Shown: one piece after another, positions 47,394 to 59,774 of the stretch | Numbering within the stretch: position 1 is the first letter of the stretch | Layout: every line of letters begins with the position of its first letter | Assembly: GCA_963924555.1 (NCBI GenBank) | Contig: OZ004595.1 | Span: 3,162,001 to 3,226,000 of the forward strand | DNA: 64,000 bases | Direction of reading: 5' to 3' | Source of the DNA: Crambe crambe | Lineage: Eukaryota; Porifera; Demospongiae; Poecilosclerida; Crambeidae | Translations under genes and position numbers: made by a program | Notes under the pieces: model-generated | The model's database searches: none | Told to the model about the DNA's origin: nothing | The model's input: only the letters and a program-made list of their open reading frames with translations

Positions 47394-50300
47394 CTATGAA
47401 GTGCCAACTAAAGCCTAGAGAAGAGTTACACTGAGGTACCAAGGGTAGCAATCTTATGCTGGAAAGCCTGCCTTATAGTTTTGGTTGATCCACATGACTC
47501 TCTGCTGTTGAATTCTCCGTACATGTAACTAACTAGCTAGCTTTAGTGCTATATTTGAAGCCTTTCTAAACTCTGCTGGCCCCACATGGATGACCGATCA
47601 TGTAGTAAAGGATCGTCAACATGCAATGGTAGTACAATTTCTGATCAGATGCAGCAGTCCAAAATGAAGTAGAGTCACTAGGTGCTTATAAGTTGATGGC
47701 ACAAAGAAGGACAAAGTAGCTTTAGAGATCTGTGATGGCAGCAAAGCACTGAGGTGCTCAGGGAAGAAGCACAGTTGATTAGATTAGTTTATCTACTTGG
47801 TATGTAATTTTTTGGCTGTTATAGTTCATCAGTAAATCTAACTAGGGCAATGTGCAACATTATTTGACGCAAGCAAGTATTCTTCAACTCTTTAGAAGAT
47901 TTTGCTGTTGAGCTATAGCAATGTGCAGCATTTGACAGTGAAGCAAGTGAGCAATTAAAGTAGCTGATAGGCTCCAATGCTTGATATATTGCTGCAGAGA
48001 CAAGAGTCATGTTATTGGCTGTTCCAACCAGGAAAGCTGTAAATGCTAACCACAAGCACTTAGAAACCCAAGCGCCTACAACCCACTTAGATAAGCCTAG
48101 CACCTCTATGACAAAAGGCTGTAGAAAACAATAACAATCTAGCTCATGCTCAATTATAATTGGAGCATGCATTATATGCACACTGCAGTGCTACTGGGAC
48201 ATTTTGGAGTGTAGACCTAGATATATATTTTACAATTTCGATGAGTCATGACCTGAGAGTCAGCTCGCTCGCTGCAATTATAGATCACATGCATGTGATT
48301 ACCACACTGTGATCACATATCCCATTATTATTACATAGTAACTAAGTAATATGCAGATATGGACTGTAAATTATGGTTGGGCTTCATAATTATCACAAGC
48401 ATAGCATTTCCCTTCACATTAGCTAGCTATGCATCAAGGAAGGTCCTGCAAAGATAGTATACTCGACTCCTACAATGTGGAGTATTATGTTATGCATGGC
48501 AACTCAAAGTTAGGTCACAGACTGTATATGTATTGAATGCACAATCGATCCTTTGACTGTTTAGGTGCCATTTTTGGATCCATTGGAGGAGGTGGAAGTT
48601 ATAAATGAGTATGGTAATGACCACTTTAAAAAGAAAGAATTCAGGGATGCATTACAACGCTATGAAGAATGCATTACTTTAAGTAAAAAACATGAACTTT
48701 CCAATGAAATTCTTGCAAGATCATTGATCAATGCTGCATTTATGCTCCTAAATCTCAAGAAGTATAAGAAGTGTCGTAGTCTATGTACAGAATGCATCAA
48801 ACTTGGAGATACAGAATTTATATACAAGGTAAGGGGAAAGGGATTAAAATTTTAAGAGGTAGCTATAGCCAAGCATGCATAAAATTAAAGGTAACCTAGA
48901 AAAGCTGTTACTGTGTTTGTTTGTTTTGTTGTTTATTTTTCATTTGTTTTTTCATTTTTGTTTATTTGTTGTTGTTTTTTGATGATGATGATGATGATGC
49001 ACCTTGCAGCTGTTTCATTTGCTGCATGACAACTGGCTAATTCATCAGAAGAAAAGACAAGTTTCGGCAGTTGAATTAGTATACTCACATTAGGTGCTAT
49101 AGGCTGCACTTGACTACAAGATGAAAACTTCCTGGATCATTCTGATCGCTAAGCCTTTTGATTTAAACTCACATTATTCACACAGAATATGGAATCATGA
49201 TATGTACAGCAGCTAGTGGTCATTTTTGCTATGAAATAATGACTTGTAGATAATATAATTTTTAAGATAAAATATATTTCTGTTGAAAGCTTAAAACCTT
49301 GTAGGAAATTTCATTTTGGGGAGTTCTGGAGCATATGTATATGTATAGTATAGTATAGAATAGCAGAAGTAACTAAACCTCTTTCTTATTGGAAACTCAG
49401 ACACAGAGGATTTCATTCCAGGGTTCTGATCCCGGGGAAAAACTATTTCTGTGAAATGAAAAAAATGTAGGGATGACCCATGTGCATGCATATTATCGAA
49501 AAATTAAGTTAGTTGAGTACTGTGCTCCATATAGTGTCACCTTTTTCTTCGACTCTTTCGTAGCTGGTAGAATTTGGAGTGGATTTATCCAGGGGAACTA
49601 GAATTTCACTGTTGTATTAGTCTATATGTGGCGCATGCCGGCGTCTGTGTCATTCCTACATAGAGAGAGATACCGCTCTCTCTGATAATGATGATGAAGT
49701 TTACGTGTATATGGTCTTGCATAGCTACATAATTGAGTAGATTTTCAATTATTGACCGCCATATATGAATGGACACTGCAGGGGACAGCCTGGACATTAA
49801 TAAAATAAAATTCCACGATGGAAAGACAGGGCAAATCTGAACTATGAAGCAAGAGGGATCAATGGAATAATACCATGCAGAGAATCCACCACAAAAGAAA
49901 TGTCCGATCACTTAACATCGGGCAATCTCATTGATAATTGGATACCCCCTAGTAGAAATCACACAGTACACGATACCAACTAAGCCTACAGACTAACTGG
50001 TAGCCCCAAGCTGCTACTACAATCGTTCAACAATTCAACTTCCCAGCTGCAAACTGGGCGGAGCTAGTAGAATTTAAAATGAACACGTCAGCAAACTGAT
50101 ATTCGGACTGCGAACGATCCATTGACTCTTCCTGGCCATTAGAAAGCATGGGATACCAGACCCTCGCACTTTGCGCTTGGGGCTGCATCACCAGACTACA
50201 GGAAGAGTTGATGGATCGTTTGCAGTCTGAATATCAAGTTGCTGACATGTTCATTTATAAATTCTATTAGCTCCGCCCAGTTTGCAGCTGGGAAGTTGAA

Positions 50301-53300
50301 TTGTTGAACGATTGTACTGTAGTAGCAGCTTGGGGCTACCAGTTAGTCTGTAGGTTTAGTTAGTATCGTGTACTGTGTGATTTCTACTAGGGTTTGCCCG
50401 ATGTTAAGTGATCTTCGGATGTTTCGTTTGTGGTGGATTCTCTGCACATTGATCCCTCTCGCTTCGTATTTAATTAGTGCGCGTTTGCCCTATCTTTCCA
50501 TCATGGAATTTTATTTTATTAATGTCCAGGCTGTCCTCTGCAGTGTCCATTCATATATGGCGGTAGATAATTGAAAATCTACTCTATGTAGTAAGACTTC
50601 ATCATGATAGCTATTTTAGAATTACGATTAGCATGACATTATATTGAACCTACTTTGATGCATTATTATAGGCATACTATCAACGTGCCAATGCAGTGGA
50701 AAAGTTGGTTCCTAAATTATTGGCTTCTGATAAAAAGCTCAAGTCTTCATTATCTGAAGTTATTGACGATTATATCTTATCATTTGAAAGTGACCGTAAA
50801 AAAAATGATCCGAAGTCTCTTTCAGAAGCTTTAAGAGTATGGGCATCATGCGTATGCAGAGGTAGGTATAATTATCATGTCATCCTAAGCTTAGTGCCCA
50901 TTGCCAATACTAAGAATAAACAGATTTACAGTGTTTCTTGGAAACATTACCTATGTAGATTGCTATAGCTACCTTGAGGTTACTATTATTAACGGGTACT
51001 AAATTTAGCTAATTTTAGCTAGTTCAAAGTTCAGACTGATATTATTCCTGCTTGAAATAGATAAATACCTTGAATGGTGAAGGCATGGGCCTAGTATCAA
51101 CTGTAAAACTATCCTTTGTAGCTGCTAAATACCTTGAAATCACAAAAATTTGTGCCCGTGAATAATAGTTACCTTAAGTTTAACGGGATCTACACTATTT
51201 AGAAACCCTCAGGCCCATAGTAGTGCCCTCGCCATGCGTGGGCAGGGCCTTCAGGTTTCTAAATGCTGTAGATCCCTTGGTCTCAGTGTCTATAATTATG
51301 ATTTTCAGCTTAAATCTTGCATAAGTGACCATTCAAATGGTAGCTTATCCGCATCAAGAAGTTTCATTTGATTACAGCTAAAAATTATCCGAAAGCACAA
51401 TAGCGCTCACTATGTAGGGATGACCTACGACCCTCCATAGGACTAATACAAAATAAAGTTGTATGAACGTAATGGTATAATGGTATGTGTAGTTATAGAT
51501 GCACAGCACTAACCGCCTCCTGCTAAAAAGAAATTTCAAAAATATGCCTGGCATATCAGAGAGTACGATAGTACTCTCTAAGTAGGGAGTTGTTCATCAT
51601 CATCATCATCACCATCATCATCAGACAACTTATTTCAGAAATGGTTCATTCAAATGCTATAATTTTTATAACTCGACATGTTGCATGAACTAATACTTAT
51701 TATAGTCAAGCAGTGCCAAGATAGCCAGTCTATTTTTTTTTTAAATCTGACTTTCTCTAAAAAGGGTATAACAACACTTTCTTTATAATAGGCCATAAAA
51801 TTGATATCAATACAAGATTGGAATCCTTTTTGCAAGAACAATTTAAAAAAATAGCATCATTATCTTTTTTGGACCAATTTACTGAGGATCAAAAAAAAAT
51901 GTGTTTGAAGGAGAGCATAAATGGATGTTGTTATTGCTTGGCTATTGCAGTTGTAGAATCTTGTGGCTCAGAATGTATTGCTACTGATATCAACTGTGTT
52001 GAAGTTATCAGTAATTTTTTCAAGGAAGGAAAACGATCTGAATTCAAAGACTCATCACATTTTATATATTTATTCAAAGTGTTATTAATCCATGGCATGT
52101 CTTCTAGCAAAAAATGTTCCACTGGTAAACAATCCACCACGCCTATTAAAGCATTGCTGTCAAAATGGAATCTAAGGAAAATGTCAAAGCTTAGTAAAGA
52201 AAGATCCGATGAAGTTATAGTTACATGTGTATGCCACTTATTGTCAAATGGAGATGATATAGATGATATGCTATTGCAAACCGGATCTACTCCATTACAC
52301 ACAGCAGTGGAACTTTACCTCAGAACAGGTATTATAATCATAGGCTGACATGGCCAACTACGCATAGTTATGCAGATTGCTGGCTTAATTTTTCATTGCG
52401 ATAGCTAGTTATAGCTAGCTACTCTAGTTCCTGAGTTCTTTCAACCCCAGTTAGTTTGCTATTATGACAACAGGCAATGTATTATCACAGGCAGCTGTGA
52501 AAAGAGCCTAATAGTGTGTGGATTTAGAAAGTACATTATAGCTAGCTACGATATCTCTCACAATCTGCAAAATTAAGTCATCCATGGATGATTATTCCAA
52601 TAATTATCACTAATAAATAAATTTTAATACAGGAAAGGAAGATATTCTACTCATCCTTCATCAAGAAAGAGATCAGTCTGCATACATCTCTGAAGATAAA
52701 GATAGCATGACTCCATTACATCTCCTGGCTCAAAGTGAAGCACCACGTGATCGGCGAAAATGTGCCTGGGATATAATAATGAGCTTTTGCAATCCAGATA
52801 CAATTAATCATAAAGATTATAAAAAAAAATTAGCACAAGACTACATGTCACATGAAGATAAAAAGTTTTTTGGATTATCTAGTGATGAAAGTATTGATTT
52901 ATCTGGGAGTATCAAAAGTACATTATCTACTTCTGTCAAAGAACTGCCTTTGAAAAAAAGTCACCCCCAAAAAAGTCGAAATCAAACAAATCACCAGCAA
53001 CAAGAAATCTCAGAAGATGCTCCTCAAAAGTCATTGGCAGATACAATTATAGATGGGGTCTCTCTGGAAACATTGGATGAAAAGTTAGAAAACCTTTTAA
53101 GTAAAGATGACAGCTATTTTCAACAGAATGATAGTCAAAATTCTGATTCTGATAACTCAGAAAGGCTTTCGGAAAGTGATATTGAAGATAAGCAGGAAGA
53201 AGACAAAGGACAAGATGAACATTCAACAACAACTACTGATATCAAAGTAGCACCAGCTAAAAGTGTCCCTATAACTGACTCAAAATCAAAGGAAGAGGAG

Positions 53301-56300
53301 GAAACTCTTGATTTTGATGGAAAACTGTGGTATGTTCAATTACTACCAGAGGTTACCAATTTCATTAAAAATAACGTGAAACTGGGAAAATTAGCTCTTC
53401 AAAAAATAGCTAAAATAGCTGATGGTGATTGGAATGAGAAAAACCGAAAAAGAATGTCAGATAAAATTGAACTTTATGAAGCCCGTCTAACTGATGCTGC
53501 TCGGATCTTGTGGGTTATTAAACCTAAAGATTTTTCTCAAAAAGATTCAGAAAAAGTTAATATGGATGGTGTTAGTATATATTCAGAAGTTATATATGTG
53601 CATGCTATAATACTTAAGCATGACAGAGTTCCCCATCATGTAAAACTGATTGAAAACAGATTACCTGATGATTCAGAACCTTCCCATACAGTTTTAATTC
53701 CTGATAAACAAAGTGGGAGACGGATCCCCAAAAAGTGGATAAATGCAGATAGTGCCGAAAAACTGGATGAGATCACCGCTAGGTTAGAAGCTCGACCTGA
53801 AGTACTAAGCAATCGTGTAAGAATTGGTATTCAAAAGTCACAGTCTTTGACCACATCAGTAGCATTAAACCTACTGCAAGGCACAAGGTCAAGAAGAGAT
53901 TATCCATTGAAAGTTACAGATGAAGAATATAACATCATTAAATTGCCTGAAAAAGATTCAATTCTCCTTCTTGGACGTAGTGGTACTGGCAAGACCACCA
54001 CTTGCTTGTGTCGGATGTGGAATATATTCAGCCAATATTGGACTGGTACAGAAGTTGATAATCCTAGACTACCAGGAATGCAAGGACAACTTGATACACA
54101 CAGCCACTTGCACCAAGTTTTCATCACAAAAAATAAAGTACTATGTAAGAAAATGAAAACAAAATTTTATGACTTTCTGTCAGCATTTGAAGATCGAAAA
54201 AATCATTTGGATATGGAGAAAAAGCAATATCCCAAACTTTCAGATATTTCTGAACTCTCATTCCCTATCTTCATTACAGCTAGAGATTTCTTTTGTTTAC
54301 TGGATAAATCACTTGATGATGGTAAAAAATTTCTGAAAGAAAACACAGAAATATTAAGTTCAGATTATGAACATGAAAAAAGGAGGTTACAACACTTAGA
54401 ACTTGATTATGATGATAGCAATATGACCAAGGTAATGAAAAGGAAGTCTCAAGTGCAAGAAGTTACAGCACAATATTTCATGGAGCATATCTGGAAGTGT
54501 ATCAAGCATAGCACAAGCAGTCAAGATCATGATGTTGGTGTGCATCCCGAGTTGGTTTGGATGGAAATAGAATCTTTTATTAAAGGTTCAAGGGAGAGCT
54601 TGAAAACAAAAGATGGCTATTTATCATTGGAAGAGTATAAAGACACAGGGGGGAAAAGGGCTCCAAATTTTAAATCTAACCGGGATGTCATCTATGAATT
54701 CTTTGAAGAATATACAAAGATTAAACATAAAGATGGAACTAAGCACTACTTTGATAATTGTGACTTCATGCATAATCTTTATAAGAGAGTGAAAGGGAAA
54801 GGACTTCCAATAGGAATACATCGATTTTATATTGATGAAGTGCAAGATTTTACTGAAGTTGAATTGGCTGTCATTTTTGAGTGTTGTAAGGTTTATGATG
54901 GATTTTTTTTCTCTGGTGATACAGCGCAATGCATCATGAAGGGAATATCTTTCCGATTTGAAGATATTAAATCAATGTTTAAAGATTTCAATGCAATTCC
55001 ACCAAAATGGAAGAAATTGACTGTAAATCATCGTTCTCATTCTGGAATCACACAACTTGCAGCAAGTGTTATCGAATTATTGAGTCATTACTTTCCCTAT
55101 TCTCTTGACTGGAGGAAGGTACCTGTGGATAAATCCCACATTGAAGGTCCTAAACCAGTATTGATTACATCTTCTCTTCCAATTGATGAACTCTTTGTTC
55201 TACTTAGAGGTGACCACAATGAATCAAGCATTGACTTTGGAGCTGATCAAGCAGTTATTGTCAGAGATGAAGAAGCAGTTAAAAATATCCCAAAATTTCT
55301 TAGCAGTGGAATCGTCTTAAGCATACCTCAATGCAAAGGACTAGAATTCAATGATGTACTTCTGTTTAATTTCTTCTCAGACATGAATGTAAGTTGCTAG
55401 TGAATATTATTGTAGCTAGCTATGACTACATAACAGAACAATCACTCATCAACCTTCCAGCACCAAAGTCATAATAGCTAGTTAACATTAGTTGTGTATA
55501 CATTTTATTGTAGCCAGCTAATTATTAATATTAGCTATTACTTTCAAAATTTTTTTATAGAAATCCTTATCTGATTCTGAAGTTGAAAATGTATGGAGAG
55601 TTATTTTAGAAAACGTTCCAGAAACAGAACATGAATTACGTCCACTTCAGTTTGATGATGCTCGCCACAAGAACTTAAATTCTGAACTCAAATGTTTATA
55701 TACAGTCATCACAAGAGCAAGAAGACGACTGTGGATTTATGAATCTTCATCAGATCCTGATGCTAGTTACCTACCAATTCAAAAGTACTGGGAGCACAAA
55801 AAATTGATACATGTCATTTCAAGCCATGATGATCTTATGGATGATAAGTATGAGCAATTTGCTAACTCTGGAGAAAAAAATAAGTGGAATAAAGCAGGAC
55901 ATAGATTGTTGAATGAAAAATTGTGGCTGCATGCTATCTTATGCTTTCAAAAGTCAGGACATTCTCTTAATGAAAAAAAAGCCACTGCTGAGTTTCTACT
56001 TGATAAGTCATCCAGTAGTACAGAAGAATTATTATACAGAAAGTTGGCAGCTGTTAGCATAGAATGTGATGAATTATGTCATGACACTGATTATCTAACT
56101 ACTGCTGCCGCCAGTTTATTCTATGGAGGACAAGTAAAGCAATCTGGAATACTCTTTGAAAAACTTCAATGGGTAAGTATGCTTGCTTCTATACTAGGGG
56201 AACTGGCATAACAGTATAGCTTACATATAAGAGATATAATTATAGCTATTAATTGAGGATAAAATAACTCAATTTTTATCTTCCAATATTTTTTTAGTTT

Positions 56301-59300
56301 AAAGAGGCACATACTTGCTACCACAGAATTCAAGATGTTAATGGCTGCATACGTACCCAAGAAAAATTAGGTGACTTTATTGAAGCAGTAAGGTGTCAGT
56401 TTAGAAGAAATAAAAGAAAAGCTGTGAAACTAGCAGTTAAGTATTCTGAAGAAGAACAATTTTCACTTCCTAATCTAAAGAAAGAATTTTCACCTGTCAT
56501 TGATTTTGCCTATGATGAAGTGAGAAAGAAAAGTCAACCTGAACAAGAACTTATTTTATTTATAAAATGCTTACCCTTACCATCACAGAAAATTAAATAC
56601 TTCAAAATGAAGAAATTAACACAGGAAGCATTGGAGTTCATGGTCAGTGAAAAGATGTATTCTAATGCTTATCGCTATGCAAGAGCACAGCAAATGTACA
56701 GTGAAGGAATTAAATTAGCTTCTGAGCTAAATGACAAGCGAATGATTTCTGAGATCATTCTGGACAAGGCAGTATCTGATATATATGATAGTAAAAATAT
56801 ATGTACAGATGACTTGAAAGAAATAGCCAAAACCACTCATTCAGAAGTTGGAGCAAAAGCCTGCTTATTATTGGCAAAGTTTGAGTTTGGTACTACTAAT
56901 ACTGTGGATGCAGAGAAAGATTGCTTTCGCTCCTTTGAATTATACCAAAAGTTTAAAAACAAAGTTGGGCAGACGGAAACTTTCAATCTTTTGATTCAAG
57001 TACTTAAAGTTAAAGGTGAAATAAAATCCAATATACCATGCTTAACTGTTGAAGCAGTGGACAGAATAAATGAAATAGAGAAGACTATTGAGAAAAGTAG
57101 CAAGTCACCATCACTTATATACAACTTGAACACCATTTTAAAATTCTATGGGATAGAACCCAAAGGCAAATATTACCATATGGCCTGTGATCAAGATATC
57201 TGGATCAAAAAATTACGAAGTGAAAATTGTGATGATGATGGCATGATACGATTGAGTGTTCAACACACAAAAAAAGTTATTATCCAACACTTGAAGAATT
57301 ATAAAAGAGACTGGATCGAATTCTCAAAGCGCTACACCAAAATGCTTCTGACCCGCCTACAATTATCTTTTTCATTCCACAGGCAACTTACCACTTGTGG
57401 TTATATTCAACAGTCATTGTCTAGCTTCCTTGACAGGACTCGGATTATCACAGATTATTTCTCACTATGTGAGCTCTGTTTGCAAGTATCTGAACTCGAT
57501 ACAGAATCTCAAGAGCATAAGAAGTTGTATAATGAAATCAAAACAGCTGTTCTAAAATTATTAACACCAATTTCCCAATTGTATATACCCATTACAAAAA
57601 AAGAACACTTTGGTATCATTGGTGACGAGAAGAGCAGACTATACAAATTACTGAAATCAAAAACCGATGAGGTAATGGGCAAGGATTTCAGGGCAACAAC
57701 AGTAGATGAATGGCTACTTGTGTGGCGAATTCTCAGCATATTTGGTTCTAATAGAGTGAATATGATTCATGCACACTTGAAGAGAGTAGTTGATGATTTC
57801 AATCATTGGAAACGTCCTCATGAGTTTGTGTATGATAAGATGTTAGAAAGCCATGTGCATTATTTTACAAACTGGACTTGGTCATGTGAACTTCTTTGTA
57901 AAGCTGATAAAGTGCTACTCGGAATCAGATATTCTTTGCATTGTTTTATTGAAGTGATTGCCAGACGTCATAGTCTTCACACCATAAGTATGGAAAATCT
58001 CATGAATATACTGTCTACATATGCCACAGCACTATTAGCCATGATATCATGCAGTTATGCTGAATGGGGTCAAGAAAGGCACATCTATATCCCTCAAACC
58101 ATGCAGTTAATGTTCAATGCCTATGATGATTTAAATCATCGAGAACAAAAATTACTTATGTGCTGTTATAACACTTTCAAGAAAGTTGGTCCATATAAAG
58201 CTTTGAATGATTCTTGTATAATGCTCCACCGCATTCTGAATATTATTTTGGGTATGTATAATGAAACATTTTCTGTCATAAGAAAAATTGTGTCTTCCAA
58301 AGAAAGTATTGAAAATGGAGAGTTGACTCATTTCATTATCTTTATTATGACAGTGTATGGAAACCTACTACAACTTGGATACGATCAAGATCATTTACAG
58401 ATGGATTATCAAAAACCTATTTGTTCTTACCTCCATGATAGAGCTAAAGTACTGAAGGATGACAAGCTAATGAGCATTTATGAAGCTTTTGCCAGTTGTG
58501 ATAGTGTGCAAGGGATATATCGAAATATCTCCAAACTTCTAGAAGGCCAAAAGATTCTAAGAATAACAGTTGAAGTTAAATCAAAAAGCCCTCAGAATGT
58601 GATCGAATTCAAAGAAGTTTTAATCCATCGGATTCCTCATTCACAAGCATTAAGACCTCTCTGCTCAAAGTCTGCTGGTTTGACTAATGAAGCTGCATCT
58701 ACAGTGAGAGCTGAAGAGATCAATCCTAATCCTGAAGGAGAACATACAGCTGCAGAAAAATCAACCACAAGTGAAGACACAAATCCAGAATTTGAGCATA
58801 ATAAGTCAAACTATTCTAACAATGGGGGAAACCTGACCACAAGTGGAGATGCTAATCCAGAATTTAAGCGTAGTGAGTCAAACTATTCTGATGATTTTGA
58901 AATCAATGATGATGACATTTTGGAAGAGTTAAAAGCTGCATCTAATAAAGAGTACAGTAAGTCAGAGCCTCCAGTGATTAGTGATTCAGATGATGATGAT
59001 GATGATGAAATAATACAAGAAAATCACTGTATTGCATGTAGTACCACAGTCACTGAAAAGAAAGACCACATCAAGAATGAAGAACATAAAGAGTGTGTGC
59101 AATCCATGAATGATTTCTACCGAGCCAAGGAGGAATATGTTATATTACAGGAAAGGACTCTTAAAGACACAGAGAGTAGCACACAGGACTTACACGAACT
59201 ATCATGCAAGATACAAGATGCTATCAATGAAAGTGAAGAAAAGATAAATGTTGAAGCAAGGAACTGTGCCTGGAAGGAAGGTACCAGATTAGTTAATGAC

Positions 59301-59459
59301 GGGGAAGAAGAACTGAAAAAAATGAGTGATGAATTGAAGAGAGCCAAAGAAAAACATGCTCAAAGCTGTGCCAAACCACAGGCTGATCATATAGAGGATG
59401 ATTATGACAATATTGTGAAGAAAAAATTGAAATCAGCAAGACATCAAAGAAAGAAGTAA
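45665..59459 (+). CDS. TRANK1-like death-domain/TPR/ankyrin/UvrD-type helicase
   Basis: Nine exons: 45665-45953, 46042-46818, 46960-47132, 48565-48828, 50672-50861, 51792-52328, 52633-55388, 55561-56172 and 56298-59459. All are GT-AG and in phase, giving about 2,919 residues. Residues 1-90 form a death domain (WFDLGVELGLHPTSLEAI, CLSHMLMDWL, TWRNLYSAL). Residues 97-355 are an unrecognised helical domain. TPR-like repeats follow (GNDHFKKKEFRDALQRYEEC; AYYQRANAVEKL), then ankyrin pieces (STPLHTAVEL, MTPLHLLAQ). An SF1 helicase core has Walker A GRSGTGKTT (about 1190), DEVQD (about 1477), SGDTAQC, VNHRSHS, CKGLEF and VITRARRRLW. A long helical C-terminus ends with an acidic tract and CIAC-x9-H-x5-H. 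The order matches vertebrate TRANK1 (lupus brain antigen 1) except for the death domain. An upstream exon joined at 45654 is possible. Confidence 0.88.
47133..48564. other. Large TRANK1-like intron with an antisense ORF
   Basis: The intron holds a TTA run (about 47250), a C-run (47361-47390) and a minus-strand 120-codon ORF at 47819-48181 (GLSKWVVGAWVSKCLWLAFT) of unknown meaning. It is continuous and protein-like but has no recognised domain. Confidence 0.35.
49430..49690. repeat. Composite hairpin repeat, truncated inverted copy
   Basis: Contains TTTCTGTGAAATGAAAAAAA, TGTAGGGATGACC, GAATTTGGAGTGGATTTATC and, at its end, CCTACATAGAGAGAGATACC, CTCTCTCTGATAAT. These match the inverse complement of parts of 14681-15565. 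It lies in a TRANK1-like intron. Confidence 0.65.
49724..50595. mobile_element. Large foldback element in a TRANK1-like intron
   Basis: The arms are roughly 400 bases each. TAGATTTTCAATTATTGACC, GAATGGACACTGCA and CAACTTCCCAGCTGCAAACT on the left pair with AGTTTGCAGCTGGGAAGTTG, TGCAGTGTCCATTC and GGTAGATAATTGAAAATCTA on the right. The loop lies near 50140-50200. The arms still pair closely, so the insertion is probably fairly recent. No transposase ORF. Confidence 0.87.
51190..51290. repeat. Small hairpin in a TRANK1-like intron
   Basis: GGGATCTACACTATTTAGAA, ACCCTCAGGCCC pairs with GGGCCTTCAGGTTTCTAAAT, GCTGTAGATCCC. It resembles the 45200-45400 hairpin. Confidence 0.65.
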
Positions 59460-59774
59460 ATTCGACAAGCTCATGCACAAATTACAACTTTATATGTAGC
59501 TATAATAGTTAGCTAACCTAGTCACAAGTTTTTTGCAAGAACTATAATTAGCTATAGCTATCCCCATTAATTTTTATTAGTTAGCATCATTATTAAATAG
59601 CTATTATTTTGGTAGAAAAAATATGCTATGTATAGCACAGATTATAAGTAGCTAGCTACCAGCTATCATGTTAATTTCTTTTTATTAATAACCCAGTTTA
59701 AGATACAAAAGCAAAGTTAGTCTAGACCAACCAAAATAATAGCTTATGTAGCTATTATGTTTGATCTATAGCAC
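59460..59774. other. Convergent 3' spacer
   Basis: AT-rich spacer between the ends of the TRANK1-like gene and the TrpC-TrpF gene, rich in TAGCTA words. No gene or repeat recognised. Confidence 0.5.
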
